Below are positions 36,447 to 47,056 of a DNA stretch of 64,000 bases, one piece after another (the stretch's first letter is position 1; each line of letters starts with the position of its first letter). The stretch lies in assembly GCA_028714695.1 (NCBI GenBank), contig JAQTLX010000016.1:1-64000 (forward strand). The letters are read 5' to 3'. The position numbers and the translations under genes were made by a program. The DNA is from Ignavibacteria bacterium. Lineage in GTDB: Bacteria > Bacteroidota > Ignavibacteria > Tepidaquicellales > Tepidaquicellaceae. A model generated the notes under the pieces. That model saw only the letters and a list, made by a program, of their open reading frames with translations. It did not search any database and was not told the origin of the DNA.

Positions 36447-37382
36447 TTGAAATCAAAAGATAAAATATCCATTCTTGTAGCAGACGACCTGAAAATTAAA
36501 AATAATAATATTCTTTCAGAGTCTCAGTATGCTATTGAAATTAAAACGGGTATTTCAAATGAAGAAATACTTCTTCTTAGAGAAGATTACAAAGTCCTAA
36601 TTATAAAATCACAAAGGAAACTCAACAAATTATTCTTGTCTCGATGTTCATTCGATACAATTTGTACAGCATCGAAAGGGTTCGATCATATAGATACTGA
36701 TTATGCCAAAAAAAGAGGCATAAGAATTATCAATTCGGAAAACGGAAATTATATTGCCGCTGCGGAGCATACATTTGCTTTAATTCTTGATATTTTCAAG
36801 AATACTCATTTATCGGATAATCTTGTAAGAAGCGGAAAATTTGATTTCTGGAATTTTAAAAGACAAAATCTCTACGGAAAAAAAATTGGTATTATAGGCA
36901 CGGGTAAAGTCGGGACGAAGGTTGCAGAATTATCGAAAGCTTTTGGTATGGAGGTACTGGCGAACGAAACGGATACGATGGTAATGACAAAAAATAAATT
37001 TCTTGATTATTACAATTTGGACAAAGTTTTAAGGGACTCTGATATAATTACTTTACATATTCCATATAACAAAGCAAACGATAAATTTATTGACAGAAGA
37101 AAATTCTTGTTAATGAAGAAAAATGCTGTATTTATAAATACATCCCGTGGAGGCGTAATAGATGAAAAAGCGCTGATTACTGTCCTAAAAAGTAGAAAAA
37201 AATTTCGAGCAGGTCTTGATGTATTTGAAAAAGAACCTTATATTAATAAGGAATTAAAAAAATTAAACAATGTAATTCTTACGAATCACATTGCCGGTAA
37301 GACTCTGGAGAGCGCGGATAATATTATAAATGAAATATTAATTCAAGTCAAAAAAATAGATGAAAAAATATCGATTTATTAA
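36447..37382 (+). CDS. D-isomer-specific 2-hydroxyacid dehydrogenase
   Basis: 311 residues from a TTG codon. The Rossmann domain (about 100-280) has the NAD loop GIIGTGKVGTKVAELSKAFG. The catalytic Arg is in INTSRGGVIDE, Glu in FEKEP and His in TNHIAGKT. The family includes SerA, lactate and glycerate dehydrogenases and PdxB. The IAGKTLESADN ending and the length recall 4-phosphoerythronate dehydrogenase (PdxB), but it lacks a clear C-terminal dimer domain, so I leave the substrate open. A vitamin B6 role would fit pdxJ further downstream but this is inference. Confidence 0.8.
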   Translation: MKSKDKISILVADDLKIKNNNILSESQYAIEIKTGISNEEILLLREDYKVLIIKSQRKLNKLFLSRCSFDTICTASKGFDHIDTDYAKKRGIRIINSENGNYIAAAEHTFALILDIFKNTHLSDNLVRSGKFDFWNFKRQNLYGKKIGIIGTGKVGTKVAELSKAFGMEVLANETDTMVMTKNKFLDYYNLDKVLRDSDIITLHIPYNKANDKFIDRRKFLLMKKNAVFINTSRGGVIDEKALITVLKSRKKFRAGLDVFEKEPYINKELKKLNNVILTNHIAGKTLESADNIINEILIQVKKIDEKISIY

Positions 37383-37443
37383 AAGATATTGAATTCACTT
37401 GAAATCCTTAAAAAACATAAGATTTGGATTACAAAATTGTATA

Positions 37444-37472
37444 TTGACAAGATTTTCAAATAGTATTATATT
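37444..37472 (+). promoter_or_regulatory. Candidate strong promoter for the T9SS cargo gene
   Basis: TTGACA (37444-37449), 17-base spacer, TATATT (37467-37472), about 64 bases before the ATG. A TACATTTG box (37483-37490), which fits the Bacteroidota TAnnTTTG -7 pattern, overlaps the expected start site. Confidence 0.55.
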
Positions 37473-37535
37473 GAAAAAGTGTTACATTTGTGAAATAAAA
37501 TTTTCCTAACTTTTTAAAATATAAAGGAGAAAAAA

Positions 37536-39419
37536 ATGTTAAAAAAATTACTTCTCGCTACCTTATTGATCGTATTCGGCATTTCTGCCGTAAACGCTCA
37601 AGTTACAAAGGCTCAACTTGATAAATTCTCAAGAATTGAGTGTAAAGTGAAGATGGTGGGAGATGCTTTGACTGATTACCGTGTTGATGGAAATTCGAAT
37701 AACTACGGATTACCCTCAGTAAGAGATATCATAAAAAGCATTCACCATAAACGCTTGGTCCCAACTTGGCCGATGACGCCAACATTTGTACCGATAGGTA
37801 TTGCGACTGCTTATGATCTTTGTTCAAATGGAAGTCCTGTGCATATCTGGCAGGATCCTGCAACACCTGACAACATTCACATAGCGGTCATTTATGCCCC
37901 AGTAGGCGACGGGACTACTTTCCCGAACAGAAGGACCAAATATTTTTACAGTTCGGACAGAGGCACAACATGGTCTTATTTAGCCGATGTTCCAACAGGT
38001 ACAAAAAGCGGATTTCCAACAATATCAGGATTCGGCGACGGAACGGCTCTTATTGGAAATCATACAGTTCACGGCGGATTATCAAACCCGATTGCACAAG
38101 CATGGAAAGATGAATTTGCAGGAACTGGTTCATTTCTTCAACTGACACCTCCTCTGGTAAATGCACCATCATCTACTTATGAACCAGAATGGCCAAGATT
38201 AGTACCTACTGCGAATACAACATTGACAAATAAATTCATAATGATTGGTTCGCATCCAACAACATCAACTACTACACAATACGATTCAACATTTTTTATT
38301 CGCAATACCAGCCTGACTGCACCCGGTACATGGTCAGCATGGCAGTATTTCCCGGCAGATAATGCCGAAGCATACGCTATTGAAAGAGGCGCAGACGGAA
38401 GAATTGGTATTGCATATGTGAACAATGAATATACTCAACCGAGCACTTATGCCAGTATGTGGTTTATAGAATCAACAGATAACGGCGCAACTTTTTCAAC
38501 ACCTTTGAAGATATTTTCAGCCAATTTTTCAGGTGATTCATTAGGAGCATTCAGAGGCGTCAGCATAGTTTATAAAGGAAATTCACCAAAAGTTGTTTTT
38601 GAAACATTAAAACAAACAACTGAAGGAAATTACTATCCGGGCATGCCCGCAAATATTAGATTCTGGTCACCGACCTTACCAGGTTCAGATCCAAACAAAA
38701 GTATAGTAATTGCAGATACAACAATGATTGGGTGGCATCCGAATGCCGGTACTTATGATAATTTGAGTTCTATGGGTCGTCCGAATATCGGGGTTTCGGC
38801 AGATGGTCATGCATTATTCTGCACATTTATAGCTCCTTCGGATTCACTTGGTGGAACAACATCGACACCATTCTTTAATTTTTACTTGACAATTTCCGGC
38901 GATGGCGGCAATACATGGTTAGCACCACAAATAGTTAATCCTGCATCACCGATAAAGGACTGGAGATATGCCAGCGTATCAAAATGGAATGATAATACAG
39001 CAAGTACTTATTATGTAAATATTAACGTATTAGGCGGACTCGTACCGGGAAGTTATGTAAATGGAGCCGGTGAATCACCTGAACCTTATTATTTCGTTAG
39101 AGTCGCTATTCCGGCGAGTGTAATTTCCGTAAATCAAATTTCAACTGAAGTTCCGTCAAATTATTCACTTTCGCAGAATTATCCGAATCCGTTCAACCCG
39201 ACAACAAACATCAAGTTTGCAGTCAGCAAAGCCGGATTTGTATCTCTGAAAGTTTATAATTTAGCAGGCAAGGAAGTTTCAACGCTTGTAAATCAGAATT
39301 TATCAGTAGGCACGTTTGAATATAGTTTTAACGCAAGCAGTTTAGCGAGCGGAATATATTTCTATACTCTGAATGTTAACGGATTTTCCGAAACAAAGAA
39401 AATGATGTTAATCAAATAA
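37536..39419 (+). CDS. Secreted protein with T9SS C-terminal sorting domain
   Basis: 627 residues. A signal peptide (to about residue 21, NAQ) is followed by a body with sialidase/BNR-like repeats (SSDRGTTWSYL, STDNGATFSTP, SGDGGNTWLAP), suggesting a beta-propeller. Residues about 545-627 are a type A Por secretion tail: LSQNYPNPFNPTTNIKF, LKVYNLAGKEV, LASGIYFYTL and KKMMLIK. It should be exported by Sec, crossed over the outer membrane by T9SS and attached to or released from the surface. AAGGAGA (37522-37528) sets the start. No catalytic sialidase residues are recognisable. Confidence 0.88.
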   Translation: MLKKLLLATLLIVFGISAVNAQVTKAQLDKFSRIECKVKMVGDALTDYRVDGNSNNYGLPSVRDIIKSIHHKRLVPTWPMTPTFVPIGIATAYDLCSNGSPVHIWQDPATPDNIHIAVIYAPVGDGTTFPNRRTKYFYSSDRGTTWSYLADVPTGTKSGFPTISGFGDGTALIGNHTVHGGLSNPIAQAWKDEFAGTGSFLQLTPPLVNAPSSTYEPEWPRLVPTANTTLTNKFIMIGSHPTTSTTTQYDSTFFIRNTSLTAPGTWSAWQYFPADNAEAYAIERGADGRIGIAYVNNEYTQPSTYASMWFIESTDNGATFSTPLKIFSANFSGDSLGAFRGVSIVYKGNSPKVVFETLKQTTEGNYYPGMPANIRFWSPTLPGSDPNKSIVIADTTMIGWHPNAGTYDNLSSMGRPNIGVSADGHALFCTFIAPSDSLGGTTSTPFFNFYLTISGDGGNTWLAPQIVNPASPIKDWRYASVSKWNDNTASTYYVNINVLGGLVPGSYVNGAGESPEPYYFVRVAIPASVISVNQISTEVPSNYSLSQNYPNPFNPTTNIKFAVSKAGFVSLKVYNLAGKEVSTLVNQNLSVGTFEYSFNASSLASGIYFYTLNVNGFSETKKMMLIK

Positions 39420-39444
39420 TCTATCAATAATTAATGATAATCCA

Positions 39445-39489
39445 AGCAGCCCTCTGAGTACATAATGATACTTTGAGGGTTGCTATTTT
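39445..39489 (+). terminator. Probable terminator after the T9SS cargo gene
   Basis: AGCAGCCCTC (39445-39454) pairs with GAGGGTTGCT (39475-39484) with one G-T, extended inward by GTA/TAC, followed by ATTTT. It separates the cargo gene from the TonB-receptor operon. Confidence 0.6.
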
Positions 39490-39515
39490 AAAAACTAATC
39501 TTTTCGGAGGGAAAA

Positions 39516-42443
39516 ATGAGGGATTCCATGATAAAAAAATTTACAACTTTTATCATATTTATTACTCTCGTTCTCGGATCCAGCATCGCCTTTTCCCAGA
39601 CAACAGGTAGTATTGGCGGTGTCATCACTGATGCAAACGGAAACGCACCATTAGTAGGAGCGACAATAAAAGTTGTCGGTTCCAATATGGGTGCTGTAAC
39701 GGATGATAATGGTGAATATGTAATTATCAACATTGAAGTTGGTACATATACACTCGAAGCATCATATATCGGTTATGAAATAAAACGAGTAACCGGAGTA
39801 AAGGTATCGGTAGACCAAAGAACGAAAATTAACTTCCAGTTACCAGTAGCTGGAATATCGACTGAAACAATAGTCATCGAAGCAGAAAGAAAAGGTATTG
39901 ATGTAGAGCAGAGCGGAAGGCTTGTAACACAGGAGTCTATTGACAATGCCGGTCTTAGAGGTATTACAAACATTGCTTCGAAAACAGCCGGTGTTATTAC
40001 GGATGAAAGAGGTACCAACATTAATATTCGCGGCGGTAGAAGTTCTGAGAACTTGATTATTGTTGACGGTGTTGCTACAACCAATCCTTTGGACGGAACG
40101 TCTTCGGCTTATGTCCCAAACAGTTTAATGCAGGAAGTTTCTGTATTAACGGGCGGTTTCGGAGCTGAATATGGAAATGCGCTTTCAGGCGTTATCAACG
40201 TTTCAACAAGAAGAGGTACTGACAAATTCAGCAGTTCTGCGGAAGTAATATCCGATATTCCATCAGGGGACTGGATTAAGACAGTATCTCAGGGTTACAA
40301 TCTTTACAATTTCACATTGTCGGGTCCGCTTATTCCGGTATCAGGACTTGCAAACGTTATTAATTTTGCGGGTGCAGTTGAAAGAACATGGCAAAAATCT
40401 TATCAACTCAGTTGGATAACGGATAAACTTTATACTAAAGATTTCTTCAAAAACAGTTCTGACCCGAAAATGCAGAACTATAATGATAAGATAACACCTA
40501 ACAATGCACAGAGCAATTGGAACTACAGTGCAAGATTGAATATTAATCTTACAGAAACAAAGGCTAAGATTCCTATTAATTTCAGATTCGGTTTCTCGGA
40601 AACAGATAACACAAGAAGATTTTTCCAATCATCTTACATGTTAAACAATTCAGACAGAATGCCGAGAGCGGAACAGATGGATCAGCAGATATACGGCAGA
40701 CTGATTCACAATGTATCCAATAAATTCTTCTATGAATTGCAATTCAACAGATATAGAACAGTTACCGAGTTAGGTGATAATTACTGGTGGGATAATCTGT
40801 ATGCGTACGGCGATACAATCGCAAATCCCTTCCTTGCTCCGCTCAGCAATCAAGGCGGACAACAAGGTTCAACAATTTCAGCAGATCCGAATACTCAGAA
40901 TATGTTCGCAAAAGCAAATACAGTATACGGAGGATATTCAAAATCAGATGTCAGTTATTTAGGCGGTAAGGTTGATGCAACCTGGGTATTGAATACAAAA
41001 AATTCCGGTGACCATGAAATAAAATTCGGTGGCGAGTACAGATATCATACATTGAAACATGTAGAAGCAAATTATGCCTACGAACTCGCATTAACTGATT
41101 TGCCTGCCAAAGATGTTTGGTACGGAAGAAATAATTCCGGCAGAATATACGGCTATGACATTAAAGACAGGAACGGAAATTTAGTTGATCCTACAACGAC
41201 CGAACCTTATCATCCAATCGTAGCGGGTGCATATTTAAGAGATAAAATAGATTTCGGTGATTTCACTGTAAATGCAGGTGTCAGGATGGACTATCTTGAC
41301 GTAAATACTGACGTATTGATTGATATTGCTAATGTTTATAATACAACAACAGGTCAGTTACTTTCACCGGACTTATATAAGAAAAATGACAAACAAGTAT
41401 TATTCAGTCCGAGATTGGGATTCTCATTCCCGATAACAGATAAAATGGTATTTTCTGCAAACTTCGGTAAGTTCGTACAGATGCCGGAATTACAGAATCT
41501 TTATATTTCAAGGAATGCTTTTTATGCTGCCTTGAATAATTCAGTACAGAATGTTTATGAAAACTCAACCTTAAAGCCTGAAAAATTAACACAATATGAA
41601 ATAAGCGTTAAGCAAAGAGTAGGCGAAATGGTTGATTTGGGTGTTACGGTTTATTATAGGGAAACAAAAGACCAAATAGGTATTAAGAGAATAGCGGGTC
41701 AGTTTATTAATGGTAATCCGACATCAGGATATGCAACATATTACAATACGGACTTTAGTATATCACGCGGACTTGAATTCTATTTAAGTTTAAGGAGAAC
41801 CAACAGACTCGCAGTTGATATTGCATATACACTATTATATGCATCAGGTATTGGTTCAGATCCGAATTCCAAATTCTATCTTGGAAGCAATGCGGATCCT
41901 TCAAATCCGGACGGCGGATTCCCGAATTATGTGTTCCCGCTGGATTTTGACCAAAGACATACAGGTTCTATCAATCTAGACTATCGTTTCGGACTTAATG
42001 ATGTTCCGAAAGGTTTTCTTGGAGAAGTCTTGAAACAGATGGGACTGAATGTATTATTTTCATTCAATAGTGGAAGACCTTATACAGCAAGACAATTGCC
42101 GACTGCATATAATACGGATGACGGATTGGTGCTTTCGACAAAGAATGCTTTATATACAAACTGGCAATTGGATTTTGACGTAAAACTTGATAAAAATGTA
42201 CAAATTTGGAAAACCAACTGGAATTTCTATGTTTTCGTACAAAACTTATTTAATACAGAATTGATAAATACAGTTTTCGGAAGCACAGGTTTGCCGGGTG
42301 ATAACGGTTATTTAAATACGCCTACAGGTTCAAATACAAGCAGTGTATACAAATATTACGAACCAATCAGATTACAAGCGGCAAGTTACAGAAATTGGGG
42401 TATCCCAAGACAAGTTAGATTTGGTGTTAGAGTTTCGTTGTAA
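39516..42443 (+). CDS. TonB-dependent receptor with carboxypeptidase-like N-terminal domain
   Basis: 975 residues. After a signal peptide (to about residue 28) comes a CarboxypepD-regulatory-like beta-sandwich (GSIGGVITDANGNAPLVGAT, then DDNGEYVIINIEVGTYTLEAS), then a plug (NIRGGRSSENLIIVDGV, EYGNALSGVINVSTRRG) and a barrel to the C-terminus. It imports or handles a ligand across the outer membrane using TonB energy; the ligand is unknown. GGAGGG at 39506-39511 fits the ATG at 39516. It is followed by a large secreted protein and a PorV-like protein, in place of the SusD gene expected for a SusC pair. Confidence 0.9.
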   Translation: MRDSMIKKFTTFIIFITLVLGSSIAFSQTTGSIGGVITDANGNAPLVGATIKVVGSNMGAVTDDNGEYVIINIEVGTYTLEASYIGYEIKRVTGVKVSVDQRTKINFQLPVAGISTETIVIEAERKGIDVEQSGRLVTQESIDNAGLRGITNIASKTAGVITDERGTNINIRGGRSSENLIIVDGVATTNPLDGTSSAYVPNSLMQEVSVLTGGFGAEYGNALSGVINVSTRRGTDKFSSSAEVISDIPSGDWIKTVSQGYNLYNFTLSGPLIPVSGLANVINFAGAVERTWQKSYQLSWITDKLYTKDFFKNSSDPKMQNYNDKITPNNAQSNWNYSARLNINLTETKAKIPINFRFGFSETDNTRRFFQSSYMLNNSDRMPRAEQMDQQIYGRLIHNVSNKFFYELQFNRYRTVTELGDNYWWDNLYAYGDTIANPFLAPLSNQGGQQGSTISADPNTQNMFAKANTVYGGYSKSDVSYLGGKVDATWVLNTKNSGDHEIKFGGEYRYHTLKHVEANYAYELALTDLPAKDVWYGRNNSGRIYGYDIKDRNGNLVDPTTTEPYHPIVAGAYLRDKIDFGDFTVNAGVRMDYLDVNTDVLIDIANVYNTTTGQLLSPDLYKKNDKQVLFSPRLGFSFPITDKMVFSANFGKFVQMPELQNLYISRNAFYAALNNSVQNVYENSTLKPEKLTQYEISVKQRVGEMVDLGVTVYYRETKDQIGIKRIAGQFINGNPTSGYATYYNTDFSISRGLEFYLSLRRTNRLAVDIAYTLLYASGIGSDPNSKFYLGSNADPSNPDGGFPNYVFPLDFDQRHTGSINLDYRFGLNDVPKGFLGEVLKQMGLNVLFSFNSGRPYTARQLPTAYNTDDGLVLSTKNALYTNWQLDFDVKLDKNVQIWKTNWNFYVFVQNLFNTELINTVFGSTGLPGDNGYLNTPTGSNTSSVYKYYEPIRLQAASYRNWGIPRQVRFGVRVSL

Positions 42444-42475
42444 AAATTAAGTTTAAAAATTAATTTTTAAGGATT

Positions 42476-45400
42476 ATGAATAAAAAAATTGTATTAATAA
42501 TAACTTTCCTGGTATTACTGGTGTTTACGGATACCTTTGCAAAACCAAGGATAGAATTTCAAAATGGAAACCCGAGAGTCCAGTATTCTCCGAATATTAT
42601 TCAAACTCAAACAAGGTTTGATCCTAACAATATAAGTACCTGGATTCAAAATACAGGTATTTTTAACCAGGATATTCGGACTTCCAATACTCCGGGGTTT
42701 ATGTGGCCGAAAGGGTCAAATAAATTTGCCATATTTACTTCTGGTTTGACAATCGGTGCTCATATTGGCGGTCAGTTAAGGCTGGCATCCAACTCTTATA
42801 AAGGTGAATACGAACCCGGATATGTTTCACTTTCCGGAGGAGTATCAACACCTATGACAAACCCTGATTTTAAAGTATATAAAGTTACCAGTGATGATTC
42901 TACATCAGCCGATTATTCAAACTGGTACAAAATGATTCCATACGGTGCGCCGTATATAGATGTAAACAATAACGGTCAGTTTGATCAAGGTATCGATAGA
43001 CCGGGCATTAAGTCTGCAACAATGACGGTATTCCTTTGTATGACTGACGGTTTTCCTGAGACTCATAACCAAAGTGAAGGGTTTTCGGGTGGAACAGCGC
43101 CAATGTACTCGGAAATGCATTTAACAGCCTGGGGATATGGTGAAGACGGACTTAATGATATTCAATTTCTAAGTTTCGCCGTTATTAATAAAAATTCTCA
43201 AGACTGGGATGATACGCATTTCGGATTTGTTGTTGACCCTGACCTTGGAAATGGAAACGATGATTACATAGGATGTGATACTGCGAAAAATTTGGCATAT
43301 GTTTATAATTCGTCTAATATGGATGGTACAGGCGCTTCACCTTCATACGGACTAAATCCTCCGAGTGCAGGAATGGACTTTTTCCTCAGTCCAATGGAAT
43401 ATACAGGTAACCCGAGCGATGTTGTAGTTTATTATGATCCTCCGGGTTCAAAAAATAAAGTAACAAAAGTAGGATACAGACAATTAGGTATGACTTCGTT
43501 TGTTTATTTTACTAACAATAGCAGCGGTGATATCGTTTGCGAGCAGGATCCTTCCTTACCGCAGGAAGCATTCAATTTCCTTCATGGAATAAAAAAGGAC
43601 GGTTCCTACTGGTTTGATCCAACGATAAGTCCTCATCCAAGAACAAATAAATTATATCCCGGCGAGCCTGAAGGCGAAAAGGGATGGACAGAATTTGGAT
43701 TTAACGGTAATGCGACTTTAGCGAGAGTTAAAAACTGTACCGGTGGTGATACAGTTGCAACTTATGTTAGCCCCCCGGGAGACAGAAGATTTATTTTTAA
43801 CTCCGGCAAAGATGGTTACACAGTGCATTCCGGTGATACTCAAAGAGTAGTACTTGCACAATTAGTTGCCCGCGGTACAAATAATAAGAATGCTGTTACA
43901 AGGTTAAAACGGCTTGATATTACGGCACAAGCATTATTTGATTTCAATTTTCAGAAACCACCTGATATTCCATTACCGGCAACGAATTTCAGCGTTATTG
44001 ACAAAGGAACCGGTAAATGCAGCATCATGTTAAGTTGGGATGATAGAGCTGAAAGTTACTATACATGGGATTCATTAGGGCAGCCTAAGACAGATACAAG
44101 TTATTGGAAATTTGAGGGATATGAAGTTTATCAGATAAAAGATATTAACGGTGCTATTCCCGATTTCTATCAGCCTGAAACGATGAATGATAACATTAAA
44201 TTATTGAAGATATATGATATTGTTGACAGTATAGGATATATTATGGATACTATTACAAACGTTGCGGGTGGATTTACTGCAATTCCTGTCGTTCCGCCTT
44301 ATTTACAGCCGGTACCTGAAGGATTTCCGCAATCAGGTATAAACAGGAGTATATTACTTGATGCTACAGCGTTTCCTGACGTGCAGAACAACGAATCAAA
44401 ATTTGTTTACGGCAGAACGTATTACTTTGCAGTAGTAGCATATGCTTATAAAACACATGCACTCCTTGGAGCAAGGATGGTAAAAAGAAACTCAATCTCA
44501 ATAAATACAATAAAAGTGGTTAGACCGGAATCTCCTCTTCAGGGTACTGTTTACAGTTATAAAAATACTGATACAATTAGTACGAATAGGCGCGATTTAG
44601 GTGTAATGCCTATTGTGGTTAATCAAAATGCGTTGGTCGATGCAAAGTACAGGATATTATTCAAGAACGTAAATCCCCTTGGAAATCCTGATACAACTTA
44701 TTCTATTTTAAAATCGATTGACGGCGGTCAAACTTATGATACAGTTAAAAAATATTTGAAATTTACGAGTAATAATTCACAGGATTCGTCAAGAATCATT
44801 GACGGTATTCTAATAAATGTTAAGAAAATTAAATCTGTAGATGCGCTTGGACTGCCCAGAAATTGGGGCGTTATAAAAGACCCGATTTCAGGCGCTATGA
44901 ACTGGGATTCCATTCAATCTAGATACAGGGGATGGGATTATCTAAGGAATAATAATCCAGTAGATATCTTTACCGGAAGCAGTTACACTCCGTCGTTACC
45001 GTACCAATCAAAATCGATGAGTTTAACCTTCCCGGCAACAGGTACTTTCAATAACATAAAATCACAATTGAAACCTGAGCAGTTGAGAAAGGTAAAGATA
45101 ATATTCTCTGACCTTAATAACGGCCAGTATGCATACAGATATCGAAATACAGGATCGTATTTTACTTACAAAGATTCAGTAAAAGTACCGTTTAATGTTT
45201 GGATGGTAGACAGTATAACAAATGATTTAAGGCAATTGAACTGTGCAATTGTTGTAGATACAGCCGGATCCGGGAATTTCACACCTACTGCAGATAGTCT
45301 CGGCGGAAAATTGCTAGTTTACGTCTTTAATTCAACATATGATGGTGCTGCCACTGCTTCCTATAAAACAAAGAATCTGTATATTTCGACATCAATTGAT

Positions 45401-45892
45401 GTTATGTACATATGGGCACCAAAGTTAATAAACTCGAATCTAACATATGCAAGCGGAGATGTGCTTAATATTTATCCTTATACTGTAACGAGACCGTTCT
45501 TCAGCGGCACAACACCTTTGTGGTACGATTTTGAGACTAAGGCGTCTCAATACAGTGTTACTCAGGCGAAAACGGACATGAATCTGATAAGGGTTGTTCC
45601 TAATCCGTATTACGGATACAATGATCTTGAAACCTCGTCCACTTACAGATTTGTAACGTTCAGACATCTTCCGGCTAAGTGTACGATCAAATTATATTCT
45701 TTGGACGGCTCTCTAGTTCGGACGCTGAACAAGAATGATAATAACTCAACATTGAACTGGGACTTGAAGAATGTTGAATCTGTTCCGATTGCATCTGGTT
45801 TGTACATTGCCTTGATAGATGTACCAAACGTGGGACAAAAAATAATGAAGTTAGCGATATTTACGGCAGAAGAAAGGATTGATGTAAGGTAA
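42476..45892 (+). CDS. Very large exported protein with FlgD/T9SS-like C-terminal domain
   Basis: 1138 residues with a signal peptide (to about residue 22). I recognise no catalytic family. The body has Gly/Asn/Asp-rich, beta-type sequence with a fibronectin-like stretch (about 505-555). The end (VVPNPYYGYNDLE, IKLYSLDGSLVRTL, GLYIALIDVPNVGQKIMKLAIF) resembles the FlgD-like/T9SS tail but runs on to ERIDVR, so it may be a variant sorting tail. It lies 32 bases after the TonB receptor and 59 bases before the PorV-like start, as part of one unit. Confidence 0.8.
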   Translation: MNKKIVLIITFLVLLVFTDTFAKPRIEFQNGNPRVQYSPNIIQTQTRFDPNNISTWIQNTGIFNQDIRTSNTPGFMWPKGSNKFAIFTSGLTIGAHIGGQLRLASNSYKGEYEPGYVSLSGGVSTPMTNPDFKVYKVTSDDSTSADYSNWYKMIPYGAPYIDVNNNGQFDQGIDRPGIKSATMTVFLCMTDGFPETHNQSEGFSGGTAPMYSEMHLTAWGYGEDGLNDIQFLSFAVINKNSQDWDDTHFGFVVDPDLGNGNDDYIGCDTAKNLAYVYNSSNMDGTGASPSYGLNPPSAGMDFFLSPMEYTGNPSDVVVYYDPPGSKNKVTKVGYRQLGMTSFVYFTNNSSGDIVCEQDPSLPQEAFNFLHGIKKDGSYWFDPTISPHPRTNKLYPGEPEGEKGWTEFGFNGNATLARVKNCTGGDTVATYVSPPGDRRFIFNSGKDGYTVHSGDTQRVVLAQLVARGTNNKNAVTRLKRLDITAQALFDFNFQKPPDIPLPATNFSVIDKGTGKCSIMLSWDDRAESYYTWDSLGQPKTDTSYWKFEGYEVYQIKDINGAIPDFYQPETMNDNIKLLKIYDIVDSIGYIMDTITNVAGGFTAIPVVPPYLQPVPEGFPQSGINRSILLDATAFPDVQNNESKFVYGRTYYFAVVAYAYKTHALLGARMVKRNSISINTIKVVRPESPLQGTVYSYKNTDTISTNRRDLGVMPIVVNQNALVDAKYRILFKNVNPLGNPDTTYSILKSIDGGQTYDTVKKYLKFTSNNSQDSSRIIDGILINVKKIKSVDALGLPRNWGVIKDPISGAMNWDSIQSRYRGWDYLRNNNPVDIFTGSSYTPSLPYQSKSMSLTFPATGTFNNIKSQLKPEQLRKVKIIFSDLNNGQYAYRYRNTGSYFTYKDSVKVPFNVWMVDSITNDLRQLNCAIVVDTAGSGNFTPTADSLGGKLLVYVFNSTYDGAATASYKTKNLYISTSIDVMYIWAPKLINSNLTYASGDVLNIYPYTVTRPFFSGTTPLWYDFETKASQYSVTQAKTDMNLIRVVPNPYYGYNDLETSSTYRFVTFRHLPAKCTIKLYSLDGSLVRTLNKNDNNSTLNWDLKNVESVPIASGLYIALIDVPNVGQKIMKLAIFTAEERIDVR

Positions 45893-45951
45893 CGATGTTG
45901 AATCAAAGATTAATTTTAACAGGAAATTTTAAAAATTTAATCAAAAAAACT

Positions 45952-46983
45952 ATGGCAGTTAAATTTAAAAATATTACGATACTGTTGCTTCTGATGATAT
46001 TAATCAGCGGTACGGTATATTCAGGCCCACGTAAAAAACTTGGTTTGAGCGCTGCCCCGGAACTGTTAATACCAGTAGGTTCGGTTGGAACCGCACTTCA
46101 GGGTTCTAATCTTGCGAGTACTGAAGGTATTGATGCTATGTACTGGAATCCGGCAGGTCTTGCATCTCTCAATAGCGATCGTGGGGAATTCATGTTTTCG
46201 CACAATCAATACATTGCAGATATTAAAATTGAATATCTTGCAGGTGTTGTTAAGTTAGGTTCTTTTGGCAACCTCGGAGTCGGAATTAAAGCAATGACAT
46301 TCGGGGAAGAAATGGTGACAACAACAAATTATCCCGATGGAGACGGTTCGACATTTAAACCGTTGTACATGACTGCGAATTTAAGTCTTGCTCGCGCCAT
46401 GACAGACAAAATTCACTTTGGCATTAATCTTAAACTTATTAACGAAAAAATCGCTGAAGTAAGTTCAACAGGTTTTGCATTCGATTTCGGTCTTCAATAT
46501 ATCGGCGGAAAAACCGGTTTAAGATTCGGTATCGCTATCAAGAATCTTGGAACATCGATGAAATTCGACGGATCTGGACTGGACAGAACATATAATGATC
46601 CAAACGGACAGGTTGCAAGAAGAGTCAATCTCGCAGAGTTTGACCTTCCGACAAATCTTGAAATTGGCGCATCCTATAATTTCGGATTCGACAAAGGAAA
46701 ACATAATTTCATGGTTGCAGGTACATTCATGAATGGTTCTTTCACCAGTGATGAAGTCAGATTGGGTTTGGAATATAACTTCAATAAGATTATTTATCTC
46801 AGAGGTGCTTATGTGAACTATCTGGACGGTGTAACCAGTGAAAACCTTTGGGGACCGACATTCGGTATCGGATTAAGATATCCTTTAGGCACACTTAATC
46901 TCGGTATTGATTATGCATACAGATATGTAACAGAAAGTGCATTCACAGCAAATCAGTACTTTACATTACATGTTGGTTTCTAA
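45952..46983 (+). CDS. PorV/PorQ-family outer-membrane protein
   Basis: About 343 residues. The signal peptide is MAVKFKNITILLLLMILISG followed by TVYSG; I start there because the 19 codons upstream (ATG at 45895) would spoil the export signal. VGSVGTALQGSNLAS followed by MYWNPAGLASL is the PorV/PorQ family block, then FadL-like strands to the final TLHVGF. As last gene of the TonB receptor/secreted protein operon it probably works with those two at the outer membrane. A terminator follows. Confidence 0.85.
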   Translation: MAVKFKNITILLLLMILISGTVYSGPRKKLGLSAAPELLIPVGSVGTALQGSNLASTEGIDAMYWNPAGLASLNSDRGEFMFSHNQYIADIKIEYLAGVVKLGSFGNLGVGIKAMTFGEEMVTTTNYPDGDGSTFKPLYMTANLSLARAMTDKIHFGINLKLINEKIAEVSSTGFAFDFGLQYIGGKTGLRFGIAIKNLGTSMKFDGSGLDRTYNDPNGQVARRVNLAEFDLPTNLEIGASYNFGFDKGKHNFMVAGTFMNGSFTSDEVRLGLEYNFNKIIYLRGAYVNYLDGVTSENLWGPTFGIGLRYPLGTLNLGIDYAYRYVTESAFTANQYFTLHVGF

Positions 46984-47004
46984 TCTAAACTTTTTTTAAA
47001 AAAG

Positions 47005-47034
47005 AAGGTCGCCTTGTATTAGGCGGCCTTTTTT
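47005..47034 (+). terminator. Intrinsic terminator after the PorV-like gene
   Basis: AAGGTCGCCT (47005-47014), loop TGTATT, AGGCGGCCTT (47021-47030) with one G-T pair, then T-run. It closes the receptor operon; the next gene begins 22 bases later. Confidence 0.85.
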
Positions 47035-47056
47035 GATTTATATTAAAAAAAATATT

